A stretch of DNA of 22,445 bases from a virus. The notes below the pieces were generated by a model. That model made no database searches, was not told the DNA's origin, and saw nothing but the letters and a program-made list of their open reading frames with translations. The DNA is taken from positions 1 through 22,445 of IMG/VR virus record IMGVR_UViG_3300050132_000103; one strand, given 5' to 3'. A program made the translations under genes and the position numbers. The stretch's first letter is position 1. Each line of letters starts with the position of its first letter. Below are positions 1 through 6,883 of this stretch, one piece after another.

Positions 1-77
1 TGCAGCGTCAATCCTGAACCACCCGCGCTTATGACGCTGGGTACGATTGATACAATATCTGATGCTGGAATACTCAT
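1..77 (-). CDS. Tail sheath protein, DUF3383 family (N-terminus only)
   Basis: Only the first 25 codons lie in the window; the gene continues past base 1. The ATG at 75-77 follows a good ribosome binding site (AAGGAG on the minus strand, 82-87). The N-terminus begins MSIPASDIVSIVPSVISAGG, which matches the usual start of DUF3383 proteins, the contractile tail sheath of many myophages of Proteobacteria. The position just downstream of the neck/tail-terminator gene fits a sheath gene. If the call is right, the phage has a contractile tail. Immediately upstream lies an unusual structured insert (see 91-215) that separates this gene from the otherwise overlapping connector genes. Family assignment rests on the N-terminus and on gene order only. 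Confidence 0.7.
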   Translation of the reverse strand, partial: MSIPASDIVSIVPSVISAGGSGLTL

Positions 78-90
78 GGCAACTCCTTAT

Positions 91-215
91 GGTGAATTAC
101 CTCGCCCTAAAGGACGAGGCTTCTAACTTCAACGGCAACAGCGAGCACAGAGGACTTGCGTCCTTTGCCCCGGCTAACATTGCCTCGGTTAGCAGTACCG
201 GCGATTCCCGCCGCT
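91..215 (-). ncRNA. Omega-RNA-like 3' end of an IS200/IS605 (TnpB) element, nuclease absent
   Basis: Read on the minus strand this stretch is a chain of stems: CGGCG/CGCCG (199-213), GCTAAC/GTTAGC (173-193), AGGAC-GCAA-GTCCT with a GNRA loop (151-164), and a terminal 8-bp stem with loop TTTA (100-119), followed by TTCAC (92-96). The layout GAAG...GCC-hairpin containing CTTTAGG, then TTCAC, is the usual right end of IS200/IS605-type tnpB transposons, where the omega-RNA guide scaffold ends. The minus strand is favoured because the terminal stem has a G-U pair there but a C-A mismatch on plus, and because the GNRA loop exists only on minus. The guide would be the sequence from 91 downwards, covering the sheath ribosome binding site and ATG. 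No tnpB or tnpA gene is in the window. Assignment is by pattern recognition. Confidence 0.6.
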
Positions 216-226
216 ATAAACCTATC
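107..226 (-). pseudogene. Remnant of the tnpB C-terminal coding region
   Basis: Directly after the TAA of the neck gene (227-229), the same frame stays open for 39 codons and ends at TAG (107-109) inside the terminal hairpin. The peptide includes AAGIAGTANRGNVSRGKGRK and ends VEVRSLVL. TnpB proteins of IS200/IS605 elements often end with a similar Gly/Arg-rich, poorly conserved tail and commonly have their stop codon inside this hairpin. There is no start codon or ribosome binding site and no catalytic RuvC part, so this is a fossil or a deliberately minimal RNA-only element, not a gene. The alternative is that the frame is open by chance and only the RNA matters. Confidence 0.45.
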
Positions 227-916
227 TTACATTATCGGATGGATACCCGCAAGTGCCAATGTATCGGCAAATTGCAGCGGTGTGTAAATAACAATATCGG
301 CTTGCAGTACGGCGTCGATAATCCAGCGTTCTTCGACCTGTTGCTCGCCGTTGAAAAATGGTAATTGATTCGGTTCGCTGGCATACAGCGGCGTGACAGT
401 ATATCCCGATGCGATCATTTGATCGTATGCGTAGCCGTCGCGCAGCAACGTGCTCACAATCTGTGCGTTGTCTGCACTGACCGGCCCGTGAATATCAAGC
501 TGGATCGTTATTTTGGTCGGCTGCAATGCGGCTTTTGTGCCGTAGCTCACCGCAGTAATAACGCCAACACCTGTCACCGTGTCGCCCACGTTGAAATATC
601 CGGCAGTGATCGTGCCAATCGTTACGGTCAGGCCCGACACGGAGATGACCGTAGCCGTGCCACCTGTTGTGGCATCGGTCAATATTGCACCCACTGCGGG
701 TACAGTGAGCGTGGCAAATGTCAACACTTCGATATCAACATAGGTGTCGGTATTTTGTGCCAGGCGTTCGCGCAATATTGGGGTCATGGTAACAAAATTC
801 GCGCCGATAGGTTCGGCCACACGATTATCCAGACCACGCACGATTTCAATTCCCGCCGGCAGTATGCCCAGCAAGAATGTCCGCAATACGGTCAAAATTT
901 GAGATTCGGTTATCAT
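227..916 (-). CDS. Neck/tail-terminator protein (gp12-like) with inserted beta-rich module
   Basis: 229 residues from ATG 914-916, which overlaps the stop of the upstream gene by four bases (ATGA). The N-terminal part (LLGILPAGIEIVRGLDNRV, then GANFVTMTPILRERLAQNTDT) and the C-terminal part (QVEERWIIDAVLQADI... and ...ADTLALAGI) resemble the phage neck terminator gp12-like family, which caps the head-tail connector or tail tube. Such proteins are usually about 160-170 residues. The extra length is explained by a Thr/Gly/Val-rich segment at about residues 65-130 (TDATTGGTATVISVSG, TIGTITAGYFNVGDTVTGVG) resembling the repeats of the decoration protein at 4908-6116. It probably projects from the neck. 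Exact role is inferred from family likeness and position. Confidence 0.65.
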   Translation of the reverse strand: MITESQILTVLRTFLLGILPAGIEIVRGLDNRVAEPIGANFVTMTPILRERLAQNTDTYVDIEVLTFATLTVPAVGAILTDATTGGTATVISVSGLTVTIGTITAGYFNVGDTVTGVGVITAVSYGTKAALQPTKITIQLDIHGPVSADNAQIVSTLLRDGYAYDQMIASGYTVTPLYASEPNQLPFFNGEQQVEERWIIDAVLQADIVIYTPLQFADTLALAGIHPIM

Positions 917-1293
917 GGCACTTGACGGACCACCGCCACTTTTACCCATCCATCTTGAAATGCCCAATTTTCCAAAACTTGTACGACGAGCCACACCGAA
1001 CCGTCCGGCAATGTGATCATGTCACCACCCTTACCATCCGGGCGCGATACGCCTTCCCAGTTGCCATTCAGATATATGGCACGCTTCTCACCATTGATAT
1101 TCAGGCCGCTGATTTGCTGGAGGTCGTTATATTGCAGTGATTGAATCTGCGCGGACATTGCGATAGGTGCTGCATACGTGGGCACACGCGAACCATCGCC
1201 GGCAGTGGTATAGCCGGTCGATTTTGAATATGTTGCTGTCACCATCGGATTGACCGCCGCGACGCATACTGAGACTATTCCATTAAGATTCAT
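913..1293 (-). CDS. Conserved phage connector-region protein
   Basis: 126 residues. The ATG at 1291-1293 overlaps the stop of the preceding gene (ATGA), and its own TGA overlaps the next ATG, so it is translationally coupled on both sides. The sequence begins MNLNGIVSVCVAAVNPMVTA, has a mid-region predicting beta strands (AQIQSLQYNDLQQISGLNIN), and a C-terminal half rich in W, G and V (NGNWEGVSRPDGKGGDMITL, GSVWLVVQVLENW). No catalytic motif or membrane segment is visible. It lies between the gp10-like protein and the neck terminator, where head-tail joining or tail-completion proteins are encoded; that role is inferred from position only. Confidence 0.7.
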   Translation of the reverse strand: MNLNGIVSVCVAAVNPMVTATYSKSTGYTTAGDGSRVPTYAAPIAMSAQIQSLQYNDLQQISGLNINGEKRAIYLNGNWEGVSRPDGKGGDMITLPDGSVWLVVQVLENWAFQDGWVKVAVVRQVP

Positions 1294-1862
1294 TTCACGT
1301 CGTAGTCCACAGATTTCCACATATCGCCGGATTCAATCAACGGATCGTCAAATCCTTTTTTCCGTATCGTGCTCGGTGCGTTTGCGGGTGATTTTAAATC
1401 ACGAATCGATTGCTGCAATTCGCCCTTGATAATTTCGCCCATTTTGGCGAGCGCCTTACTAGCATCGTACTTCGATTTGCGCAGCGCTTCAGCCGACATG
1501 ACCGGCCATTTTCCAACATTTGCAGCAATCATTGTGCGGAAGAATGGACGCGGTGGAATCATCTGCCAATAGCCCTTGCTGGCATGGGTGGTCGCATAAT
1601 TTGAAAATCGCTGTTTTACAAATTGAGCATTGCGCAAAAATACGCCAGTTTTTTCATCCAGCTTACGGTAAATCGTTTGTTCACCTGGAGGATGATAAAT
1701 CATTCCGCCAAATTCGTTCGTTGCGGCCACTTGTGCAATAAATTGTCCGGTATCGGGATATACCTTCGTGTCATCCCAGCCCACTTCAACCATTGTGGCA
1801 TTGTGCATGTTTTTCATCAATTCGGCAATGTGCGCCGCGATGTGTTCAGCACGGTTGCTCAA
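1290..1862 (-). CDS. HK97 gp10-like / virion morphogenesis head-tail protein
   Basis: 190 residues from a TTG at 1860-1862 that overlaps the upstream stop as TTGA; no strong ribosome binding site is visible, so coupling is assumed. The first internal Met alternative is residue 16. Features resembling the HK97-gp10/Mu gpG-like virion assembly group are a helical N-terminus, PPRPFFRTMI in the middle, a helical segment (ALRKSKYDASKALAKMGEII) and the C-terminal signature DDPLIESGDMWKSVDYDV. Proteins of this group help join head and tail or complete the tail. Its place between the DUF4054 connector and the neck terminator supports this. Confidence 0.65.
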   Translation of the reverse strand: MSNRAEHIAAHIAELMKNMHNATMVEVGWDDTKVYPDTGQFIAQVAATNEFGGMIYHPPGEQTIYRKLDEKTGVFLRNAQFVKQRFSNYATTHASKGYWQMIPPRPFFRTMIAANVGKWPVMSAEALRKSKYDASKALAKMGEIIKGELQQSIRDLKSPANAPSTIRKKGFDDPLIESGDMWKSVDYDVK

Positions 1863-2296
1863 AACATACGCCCAGGAAAGCCATACGGTTGAAAATTACG
1901 CGGCACTGCTGGAATATAACGCGCCTGACGATATGACAATGTCACCTGAAAATAAGCTGCACCATATTTGGTCTGATTGTACCACTGCGAGCTACCAGGC
2001 ATGGATTCCATCTCGGTACGAACCGATACTGAGCCTTCTGTGGCATTGCTGATGCGCCCGACGAGTGGTGATGATGCTTGTCCGCCAAGCGGTGCATTGA
2101 GCGCGGCAATATGTGCCACTAACATGTACAAAAGCATTGTGCGGGTGGGAATGTCTGACACCGGGCTTGTGGGGGTATTGTCGAGATACAAACCCGCCTC
2201 GGTGAAATACATGCCCGCTAATGCCGGGCTGACCCATGCGGCGAGTTCAGGGTATCGGGCACTCCAATCGGCGTATACAAAAATCGAAATCAGCAC
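1859..2296 (-). CDS. DUF4054 head-tail connector protein
   Basis: 145 residues, starting at GTG (2294-2296) after AAGGGG at suitable spacing. The pattern WSARYPEL, then an aliphatic helix, LDNTPTSPVSDIPTRTMLLY, ISNATEGSVSV, and WYNQTKYGAAYFQVTLSYRQ is characteristic of DUF4054 proteins, found next to the major capsid gene in many myophages and presumed to be head-tail adaptors. It overlaps the next gene by four bases. The GTG start is preferred because no ATG lies near the ribosome binding site and the conserved domain begins within ten residues. Confidence 0.8.
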   Translation of the reverse strand: MLISIFVYADWSARYPELAAWVSPALAGMYFTEAGLYLDNTPTSPVSDIPTRTMLLYMLVAHIAALNAPLGGQASSPLVGRISNATEGSVSVRTEMESMPGSSQWYNQTKYGAAYFQVTLSYRQARYIPAVPRNFQPYGFPGRMF

Positions 2297-2318
2297 GCGA
2301 TACCCCTTAGTTCAAATG

Positions 2319-2759
2319 TTACAGTTTGCCAGCGACGCTTTTATCCATCAAGTCGGACACTGTGATCTTTTTCGGCAATTTCGTCGGATCGAGGCGTTCA
2401 AGACCAGATTGAATTTCACCACCGTCTTTTGCTTTGCCGGTGGTCGATTCGGCCTTTTCGTTCGCAAAGATCAAACCATTCTTGACCATCGCTGAATCTT
2501 TATTCTGACTCAGCCACAAATCCCACAAACCCTTATCGATGTTGTCGGTGATTGCATATCCGCCGATAATAGTGCAGTGCGGGGCTGCATTCTGAGCGTG
2601 CGACCAACCATGAACAACGGCGCTTTCTGCGCGAGGTTCCGCGATGCGTTCTGTTTTCACGCCACCACCCATAACAGGCACGTCGCGCTCAACGATCGAA
2701 AATACACGCAATACCAAACCGTGCGGAAGTTTACAAGCCACCGATACTGTTGCTGCCAT
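2319..2759 (-). CDS. Conserved hypothetical virion-region protein
   Basis: 146 residues from ATG 2757-2759 with a strong ribosome binding site (AAGGAG, then AAATAAA). The N-terminal half (VSVACKLPHGLVLRVFSIVE, then GGYAITDNIDKGLWDLWLSQ) looks like a compact beta-rich fold; the C-terminal 45 residues are Lys/Glu-rich and probably flexible, ending LPKKITVSDLMDKS. It is encoded between the major capsid protein and the DUF4054 connector, separated from the capsid gene only by the HNH gene. I do not recognise a named family. A minor head protein or head-completion role is plausible from position alone. Confidence 0.7.
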   Translation of the reverse strand: MAATVSVACKLPHGLVLRVFSIVERDVPVMGGGVKTERIAEPRAESAVVHGWSHAQNAAPHCTIIGGYAITDNIDKGLWDLWLSQNKDSAMVKNGLIFANEKAESTTGKAKDGGEIQSGLERLDPTKLPKKITVSDLMDKSVAGKL

Positions 2760-2784
2760 TTTATTTCTCCTTGAAAGTCTGGAC

Positions 2785-2863
2785 CGATCCCCAGAGCCAC
2801 TGTTTAACTACGAATCATACGTCGCGAGGGGAGACTATTAGCCAACAAGTCTCGCGGTTTTAT
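2785..2863 (-). other. Spacer with stem-loop between HNH gene and next structural gene
   Basis: Just after the HNH stop codon the minus strand carries GAGACT...AGTCTC, a 6-bp stem with an 11-base loop, nested within CGCGAG...CTCGCG. There is no following U-run, so it is a weak terminator or an RNA-stability element. It may mark the downstream boundary of the inserted endonuclease gene. Confidence 0.3.
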
Positions 2864-2864
2864 T

Positions 2865-3653
2865 TTACGGCATATCTGGCCAATAGCTATTACTTTTACG
2901 TCTATTTTCAAGCATTGGCAATATTTGTAGATTTGCTATGCAGTGCAGCCCACTGACTATCTTACTTTGCAATGGCACAATATGATCAACTTCGTATCTC
3001 ACATCGGAAGTCAAATTCATAAACTTACATTGCAGGTATATCTCATGTATCTTTTCCTCGTCATTCCATGACGGAGTTGCTTTTAATTTCAAAGCTCTGC
3101 GTTTAGCAGTGTAACCACAATACCGCCCTGGGTTAGAATCGCGCTTTTGCTTGGCTTGTGCCGGTGTCAATTTAGCCCTACGTAAATATCGAATCCGCGA
3201 GCCAGATTTAACTCGTTCGGGATTTTCAGATATCCATCGCTGTTGATTTTTAGCCGAGCGCTCTGAATTATCAATCGCCCATTTTCGTGTTCGTCGGTTG
3301 ATTGTGGCTTTATTCGCAAATCTATATATTTTTGACGACTCGCCAGTGCAAGTTTTACAGTGGGATCGTAACCCATCTTTATGAGATTTCTGCGCACTGA
3401 ACTCGCATGATTCCTTATCAATACCACATTTTGTACATTTTTTGTGAGTTGCTGCGAGTCGCCGTAGCAATTCTTGCTCGGCCAATTCTCGAAGCGCCAC
3501 TTGCTCTTCTGAATTGTAAAACGCCAGCCGCCGTTCTGTTTTTAAATCAGCATTGCATTTTTTACATGCAGCCTGATAATCCGTTCTTGTGCGCGCCTGC
3601 TTATAAAATTCGGTAAACTCTTTTTCAATACCACACTTCGTACATTTTTTCAT
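2865..3653 (-). CDS. HNH homing-type endonuclease with two zinc ribbons
   Basis: 262 residues from ATG 3651-3653, preceded by AGGTG at short spacing; an in-frame TTG 13 codons upstream is less likely. Two similar zinc-ribbon units open the protein: CTKCGIEKEF...CKKC and CTKCGIDKES...CKTC. A basic helical linker follows (KWAIDNSERSAKNQQRW, RIRYLRRAKL), then a C-terminal HNH nuclease: EVDHIVPLQ, VSGLHCIANLQILP, ENRRKSN. This is the layout of free-standing phage HNH endonucleases that cut related phage DNA and spread their own gene. The location between the capsid gene and a structural gene, flanked by stem-loops and non-overlapping spacers unlike the tight neighbours, fits a mobile insertion. 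Its likely target is the allele of a related phage lacking the insert. Confidence 0.85.
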   Translation of the reverse strand: MKKCTKCGIEKEFTEFYKQARTRTDYQAACKKCNADLKTERRLAFYNSEEQVALRELAEQELLRRLAATHKKCTKCGIDKESCEFSAQKSHKDGLRSHCKTCTGESSKIYRFANKATINRRTRKWAIDNSERSAKNQQRWISENPERVKSGSRIRYLRRAKLTPAQAKQKRDSNPGRYCGYTAKRRALKLKATPSWNDEEKIHEIYLQCKFMNLTSDVRYEVDHIVPLQSKIVSGLHCIANLQILPMLENRRKSNSYWPDMP

Positions 3654-3764
3654 ATTACACCTGGTCAAAGGTATCCATTTAAAATGTGGCAAGTTGGTGG
3701 ACTATTCCAACGGTTCGAGGTATCCCTCTAGCCACAGTTGAATCATAACACAATACACATCACA

Positions 3765-3788
3765 GGGCGACCTCGTCGGAAGTCGCCC
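3765..3788 (-). terminator. Stem-loop after the major capsid gene
   Basis: GGGCGAC and GTCGCCC form a perfect 7-bp stem with a 10-base loop, 18 bases downstream of the capsid stop codon. The following minus-strand DNA (TGTGATGTGTATTGTG) is T-rich but without a clean T-run. It may lower transcription into the HNH gene, giving capsid mRNA in excess, or protect the mRNA 3' end. Confidence 0.4.
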
Positions 3789-3806
3789 GATGCTACTTAT
3801 TGATGC

Positions 3807-4892
3807 TTATACACCAATCATCGACGCTACTGCGAACAACTGCTTACCGATCCATCCCCATGAACCTTGCGTGGCCTTTTGGGAATACGAACTGAGCGAC
3901 CTGATAATAGGGCCAGCGCGCAGCTTCTCGTTATATGCACAGAAAGAGGACTGCTGACCTTCAACTTCGTTGGCAATCAGTTGCACGATTTCGCCAGCGG
4001 CGGAACCTTGTGGATTCGATGCTGTCAGCGCACCAAATTGCACAGCGGTCTTTACTGTCAACTTGGGGAAGTTGGTTTCCAGCAGTGTGCGAACACTCAC
4101 GTTGAACGAGTTGGCCGTTTTCAACGCGGTGGCCGACACAGGCGACATGCTCAGGACCAACGGTGTATCTTCGTCGATCAGACCATTTGACTGAGCAACC
4201 AGCTTCGTGTACAGCGCCACAACGTCATTGTAGACTTCGTTCGCGGTTGCTGATACGAAGCCGTTGGTCAACCACGGACCGGATGTATTGCCGTTGTATG
4301 CTTTCGGTGCGGGTGCAATTGCTGGTGCCAGACCAGGTGCATTCAACGCGCCATAGTTTTGCAAACCTTGCACGCCGTAGAAATACGTCAAATTCTGAAA
4401 CTTGTTCAGCACCGTGATGCTCGACTGCTTCAGTTCACCAGCCCAGCCGATTTTTGCAAGTCCGGCGCGTTCCAGTTCCAGATCACCGTACTCAATGATG
4501 GTCTGGTACAGATATGCTTCGCGCTGCGGGAAGTTAGCATTCGCGCTAGCACGGCCATTCATGGAGAAATCACCATAGCTGGAAACTTCACCAGTATGCT
4601 CGATCACAGGGAACACTACTGTCGCATCGACAAAGGAACCCTTACGTTCTTCACCGTAAATGCCCGCCGCTGCATTTTTCGCAGTCAGAATGCGTAACAG
4701 TGATGGATCGATGAACGTGGTCAGGAAGGCGGGAATACCACCGTTGACCGCTGTAATCAGCGAAGGTTGTGCATCCGCCGCCAGATTGAAGTCATCTTTC
4801 CATGAATCTTCAATAAAACCGGAGGCACCCAAATCGATACCGTATTTGCGCTTATGTTCGTCAAGCGCCATTTTTGCGAATTGTTGGTTCAT
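3807..4892 (-). CDS. Major capsid protein, DUF2184 family
   Basis: 361 residues; ATG 4890-4892 follows GGAGAAATACA. The sequence fits the DUF2184 major capsid family of myophage head modules: an N-terminal arm with FIEDSWKDDFNLAADAQPSL, then FLTTFIDPSLLRILTAKNAA and GSFVDATVVFPVIEHTGEVS, aromatic sections (NLTYFYGVQGLQNYGALNAP), and a C-terminal beta-rich part (SSFCAYNEKLRAGPIIRSLS). The length suits an HK97-fold capsid protein. It lies directly downstream of the cement protein gene, in the order protease, scaffold, cement, capsid. It should form the icosahedral shell, with an N-terminal part possibly processed by the DUF2213 protease. Confidence 0.85.
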   Translation of the reverse strand: MNQQFAKMALDEHKRKYGIDLGASGFIEDSWKDDFNLAADAQPSLITAVNGGIPAFLTTFIDPSLLRILTAKNAAAGIYGEERKGSFVDATVVFPVIEHTGEVSSYGDFSMNGRASANANFPQREAYLYQTIIEYGDLELERAGLAKIGWAGELKQSSITVLNKFQNLTYFYGVQGLQNYGALNAPGLAPAIAPAPKAYNGNTSGPWLTNGFVSATANEVYNDVVALYTKLVAQSNGLIDEDTPLVLSMSPVSATALKTANSFNVSVRTLLETNFPKLTVKTAVQFGALTASNPQGSAAGEIVQLIANEVEGQQSSFCAYNEKLRAGPIIRSLSSYSQKATQGSWGWIGKQLFAVASMIGV

Positions 4893-4907
4893 TGTATTTC
4901 TCCAGTA

Positions 4908-6116
4908 TTAAAGATTTGCACTGTTGCGCATTTTGATCAGTTCGCCAGGAGCAGCGACGTTCATTGCACGCCATGTGGTTTCAACGCCAGCTTGCACACC
5001 AATTGTCTGCGAAGTCAATGCGGTGACATAGTTGGAAGTCAGGTATGTACCTGCGCCGCCCGCACCGGTCAGATTTGCATTTTGTGCATTCGTTGCGGTG
5101 ATGACTGTGCCAGTACCTACGCCCACACCGGTCAGCAAATCATTCAGGGCAAACGTGCCTGTGATGGTGCCAGCGGCTGTCAAGAACATCGCATTGGTAA
5201 CGGTGATCGTCGAAGCGGTTGCTGCGGTTGCTGCAACACGGTCAACAGTGTATGTACCCGCGCCACCAGCAGTTGCAGTACCGTATCCGGTGATGGTCGT
5301 GCCAGTCGGAATATTCGTACCGCTGATGACTTGGCCGATTGCGAAAATACCCGTGGTGTTCGCGCCAGTCAGTGTCAGACCACCACCAGACATGGTGATT
5401 GTGGTGCTCGCAACAGGTGCTTCGTAGAATTGCGAGATGGAGTATGTACCAACGCCGCCAGCGGTGCCGGTCAATTGTGCGGTGATTGCAACAACCGCAG
5501 CTGGATCGATACCTGTACCGGTGATCGTTTGGCCTACGCCCAACACACAACCTGCGCCGACAGCGGTAACAGTCAGCGTATTGCCGGCGATAGAACCTGT
5601 CGATGTGTTGGTTGTTGGCAATGCGCCGCCAGTGGTAGCAGACACGATGTTCCCCAGCGTAGCAGCCGTGGCAGACGCGCCGGTAGGTGGCGTTGCAGTC
5701 ACATTGGCGGTCGCCTGGCCGGATGCACTCAGGGCATAAATACTCATGCCGATTGCGGAAGTCACTGAACCGTTGTTGCGCACCCAGAAATCACCACCGT
5801 TGAATGCGGTAACTGGCAAGCCTTGAGGCACCAGCATGGTTTGGTACGCGAGGAACACGGTAATCAGTGCTTGTTGTTCGCGATGGACGAAACCGATTGG
5901 CAAACCTGCACCGTAGTTGTTCAGTGCGGAAGGTACAACTGAATCGGGCCATGCGAACAGGCCGACAGCACATCCTGCGACACCCGCCACAAATGCGCCT
6001 GCACCAGCGGCAACCGACATGCGAGGATTGGACGATGCGAAATCACCCTCGACGCCCAATGCGGGTTGTACGTTTACTTGCGATGGAAAACCACCGCCTG
6101 CGATAATTGCGCTCAT
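4908..6116 (-). CDS. Structural cement/decoration protein with three Gly/Thr-rich repeats
   Basis: 402 residues; ATG 6114-6116 after AAGGAA. The N-terminal 130 residues (MSAIIAGGGFPSQVNVQPAL, ...VEGDFASSNPRMSV, WVRNNGSVTSAIG) match the gp24-like structural cement proteins encoded before DUF2184 capsid genes. Residues about 170-370 are an added Thr/Gly/Ala/Val-rich part of three units of about 50 residues, each with a pattern like 'hydrophobic-G-Q/D-x-I/L-T/S-G...GTxITA...GGxGTYxxS'. The C-terminus (VETTWRAMNVAAPGELIKM) returns to a compact sequence resembling the end of the short family members, so the repeats look like an insertion. Such beta repeats on capsid surfaces are often exposed and may bind sugars or host surfaces. 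Confidence 0.75.
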   Translation of the reverse strand: MSAIIAGGGFPSQVNVQPALGVEGDFASSNPRMSVAAGAGAFVAGVAGCAVGLFAWPDSVVPSALNNYGAGLPIGFVHREQQALITVFLAYQTMLVPQGLPVTAFNGGDFWVRNNGSVTSAIGMSIYALSASGQATANVTATPPTGASATAATLGNIVSATTGGALPTTNTSTGSIAGNTLTVTAVGAGCVLGVGQTITGTGIDPAAVVAITAQLTGTAGGVGTYSISQFYEAPVASTTITMSGGGLTLTGANTTGIFAIGQVISGTNIPTGTTITGYGTATAGGAGTYTVDRVAATAATASTITVTNAMFLTAAGTITGTFALNDLLTGVGVGTGTVITATNAQNANLTGAGGAGTYLTSNYVTALTSQTIGVQAGVETTWRAMNVAAPGELIKMRNSANL

Positions 6117-6126
6117 GATTTATTCC

Positions 6127-6867
6127 TTATGCGAGGTTGTTGGATTTTTTGAATTCTGCGTATGCAGGATCGCCGGATACTGAGTCTTTGGCGATTGCAA
6201 CACGACGGACTTCACCTGGTTTAGGCTGTGCGGCCAAAATTGCAGGGAACGCGGAATCATGCACGCCTTTGACAGATACGCCCAGATTGGTCAACGCTGC
6301 ACGATACACGTCTGCGGCAGAGTCACACGCCAACGACAATTCACCTACATACGGGAATACGGCTTTGCGGGCTTCGTGAATACCGTTCACACGTGCAACT
6401 GCGGCATTGATAGCAGAATCCATCGCTTTTTTGACTTCGGCAGGACCAGCACCCACTTCAGGCTTGCCTTCAAATTCAGGTGGTTCGTCTGCGGCGGCAA
6501 CTTCGGCAGCGGCAGGCTTCATCGCACGAATCTTCTCTTCGACAGCGGCCAAATCTTCATCGGAGATTTTACCACGCAGCATCGCGAGGACTTCTTCGGC
6601 AGGATCGTCAGCATCTTCGGCGGCGTCAACTTCGCCGTCATCGAGACTGTTCAGCAATTGCACCAAATCTTCGATGTCTGCGTCAGCGGCCAGCGACGGC
6701 TTGATTGCAGCAACGATTGCGCCTTTGCGATCAAACCAATTTTTACGGGTGACTCCTGCGAGTACCTTGTCAAAATCGGGCATTTTGTCAGCAGCGATCT
6801 GTGGCTTCAAGGCGGCCAGCAACACCCCTTTCACCGCAGTCGCCTTTTTTCCAAGTGCTTTGCTCAT
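6127..6867 (-). CDS. Scaffold-like protein downstream of the capsid protease
   Basis: 246 residues. ATG 6865-6867 is chosen because it follows GGAG at good spacing; the open frame extends 13 codons upstream without a better site. The sequence is highly charged and helical: a Lys/Ala-rich N-terminus, an acidic middle (DIEDLVQLLNSLDDGEVDAA, EDADDPAEEVLAMLRGKISD, then a helix ending EEKIRAMKP) and a long Ala/Glu-rich segment, with a compact C-terminus (RRVAIAKDSVSGDPAYAEFK). Coil-forming acidic proteins between a DUF2213 protease and the capsid genes usually act as internal scaffolds; in related phages this part is often fused to the protease. Function inferred from composition and position. Confidence 0.65.
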   Translation of the reverse strand: MSKALGKKATAVKGVLLAALKPQIAADKMPDFDKVLAGVTRKNWFDRKGAIVAAIKPSLAADADIEDLVQLLNSLDDGEVDAAEDADDPAEEVLAMLRGKISDEDLAAVEEKIRAMKPAAAEVAAADEPPEFEGKPEVGAGPAEVKKAMDSAINAAVARVNGIHEARKAVFPYVGELSLACDSAADVYRAALTNLGVSVKGVHDSAFPAILAAQPKPGEVRRVAIAKDSVSGDPAYAEFKKSNNLA

Positions 6868-6883
6868 TTGTATTTCTCCAAAA

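Noticed and set aside
365-925. 186-residue plus-strand frame opposite the neck protein
   Set aside because: Antisense shadow with His/Cys/Arg-rich composition and no ribosome binding site.
2865-3653. HNH gene as part of an intron in the capsid or next gene
   Set aside because: Both neighbouring genes have complete ends and own start signals, so the HNH gene is free-standing.
4854-5768. 304-residue plus-strand Cys/Arg-rich frame opposite the cement protein
   Set aside because: It is antisense to a convincing gene rich in GCC/ACC/GGT codons, which leave the opposite strand open; composition is implausible and there is no start signal.
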